Below the pieces are notes generated by a model. That model saw nothing but the letters and a program-made list of their open reading frames with translations, had not been told where the DNA came from and did not search any database. A program made the translations under genes and the position numbers. 64,000 nucleotides of DNA from CAILZL01 sp035548495. GTDB lineage: Bacteria > Pseudomonadota > Gammaproteobacteria > Steroidobacterales > Steroidobacteraceae. Positions within the stretch are counted from its first letter, which is position 1. The number at the start of each line of letters is the position of its first letter. The stretch lies in assembly GCA_035548495.1 (NCBI GenBank), contig DASZSV010000072.1:1-64000 (forward strand), read 5' to 3'. Below are positions 8,100 through 17,052 of the stretch, piece after piece.

Positions 8100-9566
8100 A
8101 TGGCAGCAGAGGCTAGAAACATTTCGCAGATCAACTCGAGCACGCAGCAGCGGCTGTCGAAGCTGCGCGAACGCCGGGTGCGAATCGGCTCTGCGCATTC
8201 GCCTACCACGACGTTGCTGAATTACATCCTGTGTCCCGCGGTGGCCGTGATATCGCTGCTGGTGTTGATGGTGATTCGCAAGCAGCCGATGGATGCCAAG
8301 TACGCCGCGCTGGCGGTGCTGATCTTCCTGCTTACCAGTCAATTGATTACGCCGCCGCCGCCACGCAGCGGCATGAAAGTTATCCGCTGGTTATCCAACT
8401 TTGTACCGCGCCTGTTTTTTGAATGGGCATGTGTGGTGGGCGTGTTGCTGTTCATGGGGTTTGCATTCAAATCATCAGCCTCCTATTCACGCTTCATTCT
8501 GCTGTCATGGAGCTTTGTCACGCCGGTGGCAATGGTGTTTGCAGAAGCCTGCAAATCGCGCATATCAAAGTTGCTGGGCGGCACCGGCGCCAGAACACTG
8601 AAACACATTGTGGTCGGCGCCAACGAACTGGGCATGGAGTTGACACGTCGGGCCTATAACACTTGCGGCAGTCATCTTGCGGCCTACTTTGATGATCGCG
8701 ACCCGGAACGCCTGCCCGAAGAATGCCGTTCATTGCTGCGCGGCAATTGCTCGGATGTGGTGAAGTTCGTGCAGGCACACAGCATTGATGCCATCTACAT
8801 TGCGCTGCCGTTTTCTGCCGCGCCGCGCATGATCCAGTTGTTGAACGAACTGCGTGACACCACAGCGTCGATCTATTTCATTCCCGATATTTTCTCGTTC
8901 GACATCATCCAGGCGCGCTTCGTTGAAATTGATGGCATGCCGGTGGTGTCGGTGTGCGATACGCCGTACAACGGCATCAGCGCATTGATCAAGCGCGGCA
9001 TGGACATCGTGTTGTCAATCGTGGGCCTGCTGCTGTTGTGGCCGGTGTTATTGGCCATCACGATGGCGGTGAAAATCACCTCCAGAGGACCTGCGTTATT
9101 CAAGCAGCGCCGCTACGGGTTAAACGGCGAGGAAATTCTCGTCTACAAGTTCCGTTCAATGACAGTAGCTGAGAATGGCGATACTGTTACTCAGGCCACC
9201 AAGGGCGACAAGCGCATCACCAAACTGGGCGCGTTTCTGCGCAAGACATCACTGGATGAATTGCCGCAGATCATCAATGTATTGCAGGGCCGCATGAGCA
9301 TTGTCGGTCCGCGTCCACATGCAGTTGCCCACAACGAGCAATATCGCAAACTGATCAGCGGCTACATGATCCGCCACAAGGTGCGGCCCGGCATCACCGG
9401 CTGGGCGCAGGTGAATGGCCTGCGCGGTGAAACCGAGACCATTGACAAAATGCGCAAGCGCGTTGAATACGATCTTGACTATCTGCGTCACTGGTCAGCA
9501 TGGATGGACATCAAGATCATATTCAAAACCATCAAGCTGGTCATTCACGACTCGCAAGCGTACTGA
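8100..9566 (+). CDS. Undecaprenyl-phosphate sugar phosphotransferase (WcaJ/PssY type)
   Basis: 488 residues: an N-terminal block of membrane helices (about 40-150), a Rossmann-like CoA-binding_3 domain starting at VVGANELGMELTRR, one more membrane helix (GMDIVLSIVGLLLLWPVLLA), and the C-terminal bacterial sugar transferase domain with FKQRRYGLNGE, YKFRSM, DELPQIINVLQG, SIVGPRPHA and VRPGITGWAQVNG. It transfers a sugar-1-phosphate, usually glucose, to undecaprenyl phosphate as the first step of an exopolysaccharide. No glycosyltransferases lie nearby, so it is an orphan initiating enzyme here. The ATG at 8100 is preferred to the TTG two codons earlier. Confidence 0.92.
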   Translation: MAAEARNISQINSSTQQRLSKLRERRVRIGSAHSPTTTLLNYILCPAVAVISLLVLMVIRKQPMDAKYAALAVLIFLLTSQLITPPPPRSGMKVIRWLSNFVPRLFFEWACVVGVLLFMGFAFKSSASYSRFILLSWSFVTPVAMVFAEACKSRISKLLGGTGARTLKHIVVGANELGMELTRRAYNTCGSHLAAYFDDRDPERLPEECRSLLRGNCSDVVKFVQAHSIDAIYIALPFSAAPRMIQLLNELRDTTASIYFIPDIFSFDIIQARFVEIDGMPVVSVCDTPYNGISALIKRGMDIVLSIVGLLLLWPVLLAITMAVKITSRGPALFKQRRYGLNGEEILVYKFRSMTVAENGDTVTQATKGDKRITKLGAFLRKTSLDELPQIINVLQGRMSIVGPRPHAVAHNEQYRKLISGYMIRHKVRPGITGWAQVNGLRGETETIDKMRKRVEYDLDYLRHWSAWMDIKIIFKTIKLVIHDSQAY

Positions 9567-11156
9567 TTACCTGTCCCTGTTGTGCAAGGGCGTCAGCACG
9601 ACAAACTTCACATCGTTCTCGAACAACGGCACTTCATAGCGATAGCTGCCGCCGGTAACGTTGATCTCGAATGTCTGATCCGGTGCGCCGCTGGCAATCT
9701 TGTTCAATGATGTCACCTGTGCGCGTGTCAGTTGCGATGGCGAACCCATGTGCACATACGCTGAATATGCATCATTGTGGTTGTAACCAGTCGAATAAGT
9801 GGTGACGCGATAGCGGCCATTGGCCAGATGATCGAAATCAATCTGCAATTTTCCTTTTGGCCGAGCGGGCAGTTCCTTCCTGTAGAAGGTTTGATCGTTC
9901 TCACCGTGCGGCGGCAGCACTGGAGTGTAATCCCACGCCAATGCCTGGATGGAACCATCGGCTGATCGTGTTATCCATGATTGTGGATCGTCGCTGGCAA
10001 CATCCTGCCTGCCCAGTTCCGCCAGAAACTTGTACGCAAAGTAGGCCGGCTTGCGAATGCCTTCCAGATTCATCAAACCGAAGCCGCCGTGAAATGGTGT
10101 AAATCGCGGACCGCTTTCTTCGAAGATATCGGTGAATGTCCAGTAAGACATCGAGTTCACATACGGTGAAGCGCGCTTGATCTTGTCGAGAATGAAACTG
10201 GCCTGATGATATTGATCGTGCATGTAGTCCGTCGGTGTGTAGGCCGAACTCCATTCAGTGAAATGCAATTCCATTTGCGGCCGGCCGGATTGTTCTATCA
10301 GTTCATGTGAATGCTCCATGCGGCCGCTGACTGCATTGGGATCGGGATCGAGCACGGTTCCCGCGGAGCCATCAGCATCCAGAAAGCCCTTGGTCACGCC
10401 ATAAGCATGAGTTGCAACAAAATCGGCAGGCACATTGTGTTCCACTACATATTTTTCAAAAGCAGTTTCAAATGCATAAGGAATGGCAGAAGCAGGTCCG
10501 CCAACGCGGCATTGCGGGCACTCTGCCTTGATGGTTTCCGCGGTGTTCCTGTACAACTCAAGATAATCATCCAGTGTGCCGGTGAAGAAACCATCTTTCA
10601 GATCCGGCTCGTTCCACACTTCGAAGTACCACGAATGCACCTCATCGGCGCCATAGCGTTCCAGAAGATGGGCTACAAAGGCATGAATCAATGCATTCCA
10701 TTTGTTCATGTCCTTGGGTGGTGTGACATTGCCTCTCCACCAGAAAATGGTCTTTGAGCCGCTGGCCAATGCGGAAGGCATGAAGGACAGTTCTACGAAT
10801 GGTTTGATTTTCAGCTTCAGCAACGCGTCATAAAGTGAATCGACATACTGGAAATTGAATTCCGGATTACCCTGTTTGTCTTCCTTGTACACGCCCATGT
10901 CATCGTGAAAGATGCCGTGCATGCGGATGTACTTGAAGCCGATTTCCTTCTGCACGGTGGCCAGTTGTTCCTGCCAGTCAGCACGCAGACCTTCATTGGC
11001 GCGCCCTGCGCCAACACATTCAAGCGGTACCTGGGTGTGCGGTCCGATGACTTTGGAAATATCGGCATGAACAACGCGAACGGCTTCTGCACTGACGGCA
11101 CAGGACAGCAGTGACAGCAACGTCAGGGAAATGATGCTGGTGCGGGGAGTGAACAT
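9567..11156 (-). CDS. Secreted GH39 glycoside hydrolase
   Basis: 529 residues from the ATG at 11156, which has AAAAAGG seven bases upstream and opens a clear signal peptide (SIISLTLLSLLSCAVSAEA). The TIM-barrel domain matches family GH39 (beta-xylosidase or alpha-iduronidase type). The acid/base is Glu183 in VWNEPDL and the nucleophile Glu301 in LHFTEWSSAY. It probably removes xylosyl or related units from the non-reducing end of plant or microbial glycans in the periplasm. The stop abuts the stop of the sugar-transferase gene (convergent, no gap). An AT-rich promoter-like stretch lies at 11180-11215. Confidence 0.87.
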   Translation of the reverse strand: MFTPRTSIISLTLLSLLSCAVSAEAVRVVHADISKVIGPHTQVPLECVGAGRANEGLRADWQEQLATVQKEIGFKYIRMHGIFHDDMGVYKEDKQGNPEFNFQYVDSLYDALLKLKIKPFVELSFMPSALASGSKTIFWWRGNVTPPKDMNKWNALIHAFVAHLLERYGADEVHSWYFEVWNEPDLKDGFFTGTLDDYLELYRNTAETIKAECPQCRVGGPASAIPYAFETAFEKYVVEHNVPADFVATHAYGVTKGFLDADGSAGTVLDPDPNAVSGRMEHSHELIEQSGRPQMELHFTEWSSAYTPTDYMHDQYHQASFILDKIKRASPYVNSMSYWTFTDIFEESGPRFTPFHGGFGLMNLEGIRKPAYFAYKFLAELGRQDVASDDPQSWITRSADGSIQALAWDYTPVLPPHGENDQTFYRKELPARPKGKLQIDFDHLANGRYRVTTYSTGYNHNDAYSAYVHMGSPSQLTRAQVTSLNKIASGAPDQTFEINVTGGSYRYEVPLFENDVKFVVLTPLHNRDR

Positions 11157-11345
11157 GAATGTGCCTTTTTCTGAAGTGGTGTCAGCGCTATTTATAGTAT
11201 TAATAACCAAGCTGTCAACCCGCGCTGCGGTTCAATGACAAAATCAATGACAAATTAATTGCAAGTGGACCGGCCATGCAAAATGCCGCGTCGTTCCACG
11301 CATTGAGGCTGTTGATTGTGCCGTTGTCGCAGAAGATGCTGTGAC

Positions 11346-12125
11346 TTATTGCAATCCCTTCAAAAACTTTACTGGGTCTTCACCGCGCTCCAGCACTTCC
11401 ACCAATGCTGATCCAACAACAACGCCATCCGCATGACCGTTGATGGCTTGTACCTGTTCACGCAGACGAATGCCGAAGCCTGCACACACCGGAACAGAAG
11501 ACAGCGTCTTGACGTCGTCCATATATTTCAACACTTCATCCGGCGTGGCAACCTGCTTGCCGGTGGTGCCGGTCATCGTCACGGCGTACACAAAACCTTC
11601 AGCCTGTTTGCACAACATCGCAAGACGATCTGGCGGTGTTACCGGTGTGACCATCTGTATCAAGGCAAGCCCTTGTTCATGTAATGCTGCTTGAATGTCA
11701 GTGCTTTCTTCAAAAGGAAGATCGGGCACAATAAAACCGGACACTCCTGCTTCCCTGGCCGCTTGTGGCAGCTTGTCGAAACCAAAAGCCAGCAATGGAT
11801 TGAGATAACTCATTAACAATATCGGTGCCTTGGGCTTTTGCGTCGCCGATTTGAGCATGTTCAATATCCATTTGAGAGAGACGCCTTTCTCCAGTGCGGT
11901 GCGGCTGGAACGCTGAATGGTCAAACCATCGGCCATGGGATCACTGAATGGCACACCGATTTCCACTACATCGGCAACGCCGGCAACCTTGCACAGCAAG
12001 TCATGAAATGGTTCCTTTTCCGGGAAGCCCGCAGTGAGATAGGCAACCAATGCAGGACGATTCTGCGATTGCGCCGCGCGAATGGCGTCACTGATGAGTT
12101 GAGAGGGTTTGTGTGGGGTGGGCAT
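11346..12125 (-). CDS. trpA: Tryptophan synthase alpha subunit
   Basis: 259 residues from the ATG at 12125; an in-frame TTG lies four codons upstream. It cleaves indole-3-glycerol phosphate to indole and glyceraldehyde 3-phosphate and passes indole to TrpB through the alpha2-beta2 tunnel. The catalytic glutamate and loop appear in VVEIGVPFSDPMADG and the catalytic aspartate in VPDLPFEES. The phosphate-binding GFGIR and VVVGSALVE segments are intact. It is the last gene of the trp cluster, 121 bp after trpB, with no clear terminator seen behind it. Confidence 0.97.
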   Translation of the reverse strand: MPTPHKPSQLISDAIRAAQSQNRPALVAYLTAGFPEKEPFHDLLCKVAGVADVVEIGVPFSDPMADGLTIQRSSRTALEKGVSLKWILNMLKSATQKPKAPILLMSYLNPLLAFGFDKLPQAAREAGVSGFIVPDLPFEESTDIQAALHEQGLALIQMVTPVTPPDRLAMLCKQAEGFVYAVTMTGTTGKQVATPDEVLKYMDDVKTLSSVPVCAGFGIRLREQVQAINGHADGVVVGSALVEVLERGEDPVKFLKGLQ

Positions 12126-12246
12126 GGTCAAATTCAATTTTCGTAAGTTAGGGGCAAATCAATATTGCTCGATAATGTGTCAGCACTTGCTGCGTCGGCG
12201 ACATGGCGAGAGAGGTTCGATCGGATGCGCACATAAATGAAGTAAA

Positions 12247-13491
12247 TCAAATCTTCCCCAGCAAAATAGTCCGTTGCAGCGTTGGCATGTCTTTATCACC
12301 GCGACCAGACAGGCCAATCAATATCTTCTTGCCTGGATTGTTCTTCGCGTAACGTCTTGCGCCAGCAAGCGCATGCGATGATTCGATGGCGGGAAGAATG
12401 CCTTCAGCCGCGCAACACTCTTCCAGTGCGTTTAGTGCATCATCATCTTCAATGCCTTCATAACTTACGCGACCTGCAGCCTGCAATACTGCATGTTCCG
12501 GACCCACGCCGGGATAATCAAGACCCGCTGAAACCGAATGCGTTTCCTGAATCTGGCCATTCTCATCCTGCAACAACATGGAATAACAGCCTTGCAGCAC
12601 GCCCGGAGATCCATATGCGAGAGATGCGGCATTTTCTCCCAGTCCAGTTCCCTTGCCGCCTGCTTCAATGCCAATCAATTTGACTTGCATGTCTTTCACA
12701 AAAGGATGAAACAAACCAATGGCATTGGATCCACCGCCTACACAGGCAATGGCAACATCGGGCAATGAACCGGTCTTGCTGATCATTTGTTCGCGTGCTT
12801 CACGGCCAATCACTGATTGCAGTTCACGCACCAGGTATGGATATGGATGCGGGCCAATGGCGCTGCCCAGACAATAGTAAGTGCCATTGGGATCAGTCAC
12901 CCAGTCACGCAACGCTTCATCCACTGCGGCGCGCAATGTTTTATCGCCGCTGGTAACCGGCACAACGGTTGCGCCCAGCAATTTCATTCTGCCTACATTG
13001 GGTGCCTGCCGTTCCATGTCAATCGCGCCCATGAAAACCGTGCAGGGCAATCCAACGCGTGCGCAAGCTGCCGCAGAGGCGACGCCATGCTGGCCAGCGC
13101 CGGTTTCTGCAATCACGCGTTTTGCGCCGAGCTTCTTTGCCAGCAGCACCTGGCCGATTGAATTGTTGATCTTGTGTGCACCGGTGTGTGCAAGATCCTC
13201 ACGCTTCAGCCAGATATCGGCGCCCCACCGTTTTGACAGCCCGCGTGCATGCGTCAGTGCAGTGGGACGGCCAATCCAGTCGCGCAATTCCGCCTGATAT
13301 TCCTGCTGGAAAGAAGCATCATGCAAGTAACGCTTAACGCCTTCTTCAAGGCGATTCAACGCCGGTACCAGGGTTTCGGGAATGTAACGGCCGCCGAAGG
13401 GACCAAAGCGGCCGTGTTCATCGGGATAGCGATCGTTCAATACGTTGGCAAGCAATGTTGCCTTATCAAGCGGTTTTATCAATGCGCTCAT
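12247..13491 (-). CDS. trpB: Tryptophan synthase beta subunit
   Basis: 414 residues. PLP enzyme that joins indole and L-serine into L-tryptophan. The PLP lysine lies in LKREDLAHTGAHKINNSIG and the phosphate-binding loop is GGGSNAIG; the substrate region ETGAGQHGVA is intact. Length and order (trpB before trpA) are normal for Proteobacteria. A composite palindromic repeat of about 140 bp lies between trpF and trpB. Confidence 0.98.
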   Translation of the reverse strand: MSALIKPLDKATLLANVLNDRYPDEHGRFGPFGGRYIPETLVPALNRLEEGVKRYLHDASFQQEYQAELRDWIGRPTALTHARGLSKRWGADIWLKREDLAHTGAHKINNSIGQVLLAKKLGAKRVIAETGAGQHGVASAAACARVGLPCTVFMGAIDMERQAPNVGRMKLLGATVVPVTSGDKTLRAAVDEALRDWVTDPNGTYYCLGSAIGPHPYPYLVRELQSVIGREAREQMISKTGSLPDVAIACVGGGSNAIGLFHPFVKDMQVKLIGIEAGGKGTGLGENAASLAYGSPGVLQGCYSMLLQDENGQIQETHSVSAGLDYPGVGPEHAVLQAAGRVSYEGIEDDDALNALEECCAAEGILPAIESSHALAGARRYAKNNPGKKILIGLSGRGDKDMPTLQRTILLGKI

Positions 13492-13571
13492 AGCTTATTT
13501 CAATACTCTTCAATTAGTCTGGTTTGCTCAATGCCACGATATTCTCATGTCAATGCATCGTGATCTACGGC

Positions 13572-13713
13572 GTCATTCCCGCGAAAGCGGGTTTATTTCC
13601 CTCCCCCTTGATGGGGGAGGAATTAAGGGAGAGGGTGACAATGCTCCACTCACCGTTGAACATCAATGCAGCACCCCTCACCCCCAACCCCTCTCCCTCA
13701 AGGGGAGAGAGGA
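13572..13713. repeat. Composite palindromic repeat at the 3' end of trpF
   Basis: Three parts. 13572-13591 is half of the GTCATTCCCGC repeat. 13599-13639 is a CCCTCCCCCTTGATGGGGGAGG type hairpin followed by GGGAGAGGGTGAC. 13672-13713 is an inverted copy of that second repeat (CACCCCTCACCCCC through CTCAAGGGGAGAGAGG). Both repeat kinds are common between genes in Proteobacteria. The right part runs into the trpF coding frame and supplies its stop codon. Confidence 0.8.
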
Positions 13714-14298
13714 GGAAGCCGTTCGTACTGCTGTTACAAACTCAACAATCTTGTTCATATCCTTTACACCGGGTGATGACTCCACTCCACTGCTGACATC
13801 CACGCCAAAGGGATGAACATGCCGGATAGCATCATTAACATTGCGAGCATTCAATCCACCCGCAAGAATCAATTCGCCTTGTGTTGCAAGCTGCGACGCC
13901 TGCGTCCAGTCGGCGGTTTGTCCCGTACCGCTTGTTGGACCTTCAAATAAAAAACGTCTGGGCAGCTCATCCGGCAATTGCCTGCCCGCGCGCAACACCG
14001 GCAGTATCTGCAATTGCGATGGCAGTTTTAATGCGGCCAGATCTTCCCAGTCTGTCTGCAACACATCCGGTTTGAATGTTTGCAACACGTCGTCCACCAC
14101 TGTTTGCGATGGATGCTGCATCACCGCGATGCGCGCAATATTCGCAGGTACTTGTGATGCAAAATCCAGTGCCTGTCGTGCAGTCACCTGACGTTTTGAT
14201 GGTGCAAAGACAAAGCCCACGGCATTCACGCCGGCATCAATGGCAGTATTGACTGCAAGTGCGCTGGTCATGCCGCAGATTTTGATCCAGATGTGCAT
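13678..14298 (-). CDS. trpF: Phosphoribosylanthranilate isomerase
   Basis: 206 residues. It isomerises phosphoribosylanthranilate to the carboxyphenylamino-deoxyribulose phosphate. The catalytic cysteine is in WIKICGMT and the catalytic aspartate and phosphate site in GVDVSSGVESSPGVKD. The family C terminus is reached at about IVEFVTAVRTA. The last dozen residues (SSSLPLRERGWG) and the stop codon are encoded by the inserted palindromic repeat, so the tail is probably acquired and non-functional. The start overlaps the trpC stop by one nucleotide (TAATG). Confidence 0.96.
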   Translation of the reverse strand: MHIWIKICGMTSALAVNTAIDAGVNAVGFVFAPSKRQVTARQALDFASQVPANIARIAVMQHPSQTVVDDVLQTFKPDVLQTDWEDLAALKLPSQLQILPVLRAGRQLPDELPRRFLFEGPTSGTGQTADWTQASQLATQGELILAGGLNARNVNDAIRHVHPFGVDVSSGVESSPGVKDMNKIVEFVTAVRTASSSLPLRERGWG

Positions 14299-15146
14299 TA
14301 CATCTCGTCCTTCATTCTTTCCAGAGCAGCTTCCCGTCCTGCCACCAGCAACTCACCGGCCAGCGTACGTGGATCAGTGCTGTTCATCAACGTCGTGCCC
14401 ACCAGTGCCACCTGATAACCCAGTTGCACGATGCGCTGCACATCTTCAACATTGTTGACGCCGCTTTCAGCAACCCTGGGATAATCCGCGGGCAACAGTT
14501 CAACCAGTTCCGCAAAACGTTCAATGTTGACTTTAAGGGTTTGCAGATCGCGGCAGTTGATGCCAACCAGAATGGTTTCATCATGCGCCTTGCGTGCCGA
14601 CAGCACTTCATTGATGACATTGATGTCGTCGGCATCGAATGCTTCGATCAATACAAACAGATTCAACATGGCGGCGCAATCCAGCAGTGCGGTGATGCGG
14701 CTCTGATCCAGCATGCGTGCAATCACCAATACCCCGCCCGCACCAGCAACACGTGCTTCCATCACCTGATAGGGTTCCACCAGAAAATCCTTGCGCATGG
14801 TGGGCACATTCAATGGCGCAAGCACTGCAGATGCCTTTTCAAGATGCGACAATTCACCACCAAATCGTGAAGGCTCAGTGAGCACCGAAACTGCTGCAGC
14901 GCCGCCCATGCCATACGCAGCGACGCGACTTCCAACATCAACCGTATTGGCTGACAAATCACCAGCGGAGGGTGAATTCAGCTTGCATTCCGCAATCAGG
15001 TCAAATCCCTCGGATGACAGTTTCAGTTTTGGCGCAGCGGGCATGCCATTGACGCGCGCCCACAGAGCTGATTCGGATTCACGAGCGCGTGCAGCTGCAC
15101 AACGGTCGTAACTCAGGCGTGCCATTTCTGTCAGTAGACCAGACAT
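14298..15146 (-). CDS. trpC: Indole-3-glycerol phosphate synthase
   Basis: 282 residues, slightly long for the usual 260-270. It closes the indole ring with loss of CO2 and water. Visible active-site segments: AECKLNSPSAG, TMRKDFLVEPYQV, LVGINCRDLQT and RVAESGVNN. It is a separate protein, not fused to TrpF as in enterobacteria, but coupled to it by a one-base overlap. A 250-bp gap with a repeat pair separates it from trpD upstream. Confidence 0.96.
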   Translation of the reverse strand: MSGLLTEMARLSYDRCAAARARESESALWARVNGMPAAPKLKLSSEGFDLIAECKLNSPSAGDLSANTVDVGSRVAAYGMGGAAAVSVLTEPSRFGGELSHLEKASAVLAPLNVPTMRKDFLVEPYQVMEARVAGAGGVLVIARMLDQSRITALLDCAAMLNLFVLIEAFDADDINVINEVLSARKAHDETILVGINCRDLQTLKVNIERFAELVELLPADYPRVAESGVNNVEDVQRIVQLGYQVALVGTTLMNSTDPRTLAGELLVAGREAALERMKDEM

Positions 15147-15212
15147 CAGCGTTCCTCCATAACAAATGCTCCAGTTACATCTGTTACTACAAGGCGGCCT
15201 GAAAACAGGCTC

Positions 15213-15369
15213 GTCATTCCCGCGCAGGCAGGAATCCAGTTGAACACGCTCGCTGTGAACTTGTCGAATGATTCATCAAATTGATTGAATGGTTCCCTTG
15301 CTTCCATAAATTTGGACTCACCATGAATGAAACGTTGTTTGACTGGATTCCCGCCTTCGCGGCAATGAC
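15213..15369. repeat. MITE-like inverted pair of GTCATTCCCGC repeats between trpD and trpC
   Basis: Left unit at 15213-15240 (GTCATTCCCGCGCAGGCAGGAATCCAGT read as arms around a short hairpin). Right unit at 15341-15369 is its inverse (ACTGGATTCCCGC, then TTCGCGGCAATGAC). The inner flanks TTGAAC and GTTGTTTGAC do not obviously pair. About 100 bp without a known gene lies between the units. It interrupts the operon between trpD and trpC, and both hairpins would be in the polycistronic RNA. Confidence 0.75.
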
Positions 15370-15396
15370 TTAGTGCATATTGTTTGCAACGAAGCG

Positions 15397-16422
15397 TCAT
15401 TGATGCGCACCGAACGCAGACAACTTGACAAGCACTTCAGTCGCACGGCCGGAATCAATGGCAGCGGCTGCCTGTTGTGCGGCATCAACAGGTGAGGTTG
15501 CACGGCCTGTCAATTCCAGCACCAGTGCGGCATTCAATATCAATGCATGACGATGCGCGCCTTGGTCCTTGCCGGAGAATACATCGCGCAGACATTGTGC
15601 ATTGTACGCTGCATCGCCACCTTGCAGTTCCTGCGGTGTGCAACCGGGCAGGCCAAACTCTGCTGCACTGCGCGTGCGATGTTTGACATGACCATTGTGC
15701 ACTTCAAAACATTCAAAGGCGCCACAAGGAGTGGCTTCATCCCAGCCGGGTTCACCATGAACCACGTAGGCACGTTCATTCGGCAGTCCTGCCAATGTGT
15801 CTGCCATCAATTTTGCTGTTTCAAGATTGAAAGCGCCCATCAAGTGAAACGGCGGTTCGGCGGGGTTACACAATGGTCCAAGAATGTTGAACACGGTACG
15901 TACACCCAATGCCTGGCGAATCGGCGCAACAGCCTTGGTTGCTGAATGATAATAAGGTGCAAACAAAAATGTGAACCCGGTGGCATCAAGACATTGGCCA
16001 GCTTGTGCTTCACTCAAGGGTAATTTCAAGCCCAGTTGCTCCAGCGTATCGGCACTGCCGCTGCGGCTGGATACCGCACGATTGCCATGCTTCACCACAC
16101 GCAAGCCCAGCGCCGCAATCAACAGTCCCGCGCCCGTTGACAAATTGAAGCTGCCGGATGAATCACCCCCGGTGCCAACGATGTCCACCAATGGTGCGCC
16201 CGGCGAAATCACCGGATGTTTGGCGAGCTTGCGCATCGCCTTCGCAAAGCCGCGCAACTCATCAGCGGTTAATCCCTTGCTGCGCAAAGCCGCGAGCAAT
16301 GCGCCCGCCATCGCCGGTGCAAGATTCTCATTGGTGAGTTCGAGCAACAGTTGCGATGCATCGGCTTCGCTCAGATTGCGATGTTCCAGCAGGTGATCCA
16401 GTGTTTTTCTCAACTCGGCCAT
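15397..16422 (-). CDS. trpD: Anthranilate phosphoribosyltransferase
   Basis: 341 residues, normal length. It joins anthranilate to PRPP. The PRPP-binding loop is GTGGDSSGSFNLSTG and the anthranilate site includes KHGNRAVSSRSGSAD. It is a stand-alone protein, with the glutamine amidotransferase (TrpG) encoded separately just upstream and only 2 bp between them, so trpE-trpG-trpD form one tight unit. Confidence 0.97.
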   Translation of the reverse strand: MAELRKTLDHLLEHRNLSEADASQLLLELTNENLAPAMAGALLAALRSKGLTADELRGFAKAMRKLAKHPVISPGAPLVDIVGTGGDSSGSFNLSTGAGLLIAALGLRVVKHGNRAVSSRSGSADTLEQLGLKLPLSEAQAGQCLDATGFTFLFAPYYHSATKAVAPIRQALGVRTVFNILGPLCNPAEPPFHLMGAFNLETAKLMADTLAGLPNERAYVVHGEPGWDEATPCGAFECFEVHNGHVKHRTRSAAEFGLPGCTPQELQGGDAAYNAQCLRDVFSGKDQGAHRHALILNAALVLELTGRATSPVDAAQQAAAAIDSGRATEVLVKLSAFGAHQ

Positions 16423-16424
16423 GC

Positions 16425-17051
16425 TCAGGTTCTCACCGCTGATGTGGTTTTAAGAAAATTATCCATCATGACCGGGCCTTCGGGTGTGAGAATGCTTTCC
16501 GGATGAAACTGCACACCTTCAATCACATAGTGCTTGTGACGTACACCCATGATTTCACCCTCATCGGTGCGGGCAGTGACTTGCAGCACATCCGGCAATG
16601 ATTCCGGTTGTGCAATCAATGAATGATAACGGCCCGCAGCAAACGGTTGCGATACGCCGACAAACAGATGTTTGCCATCATGATGCACCATAGACACCTT
16701 GCCATGCATCTGGCGTCCGGCGCGAACGACTTTGCCGCCAAACACTTCCACCAGCGACTGATGTCCGAGGCAGACACCAAAGATGGGCAGCTTGCCTGCA
16801 AAGTGCCTGATCATGTTCATTGACACACCGGCATCGTACGGTGTGCCGGGACCGGGAGAAATGCACAAGTGAGTGGCATGCAATGCTTCTGCCTGCTCAA
16901 TGCTGATTTGATCATTGCGATGCACCAGTACTTCAGCGCCCAGGACCAGGAATGCCTGTACCAGGTTGTAAGTGAATGAGTCGTAGTTGTCGATGAGTAA
17001 CAAACGCACATTGGCATGCTTGTTGGTGCTTTGATTCATGACCGTGTTCAT
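16425..17051 (-). CDS. trpG: Anthranilate synthase glutamine amidotransferase subunit
   Basis: Class I glutamine amidotransferase that feeds ammonia to TrpE. The triad is visible: the cysteine in GVCLGHQSL, and His and Glu in VQFHPESI. The core starts at LLLIDNYDSFTYNLVQ. The ATG at 17051 lies just past the trpE stop and gives 208 residues; an alternative ATG four codons further gives a shorter tail. The N-terminal extension (MNTVMNQSTNKHANV) is longer than usual. The paralogue PabA is similar, but the position between trpE and trpD settles the identity. Confidence 0.95.
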   Translation of the reverse strand: MNTVMNQSTNKHANVRLLLIDNYDSFTYNLVQAFLVLGAEVLVHRNDQISIEQAEALHATHLCISPGPGTPYDAGVSMNMIRHFAGKLPIFGVCLGHQSLVEVFGGKVVRAGRQMHGKVSMVHHDGKHLFVGVSQPFAAGRYHSLIAQPESLPDVLQVTARTDEGEIMGVRHKHYVIEGVQFHPESILTPEGPVMMDNFLKTTSAVRT

Positions 17052-17052
17052 C

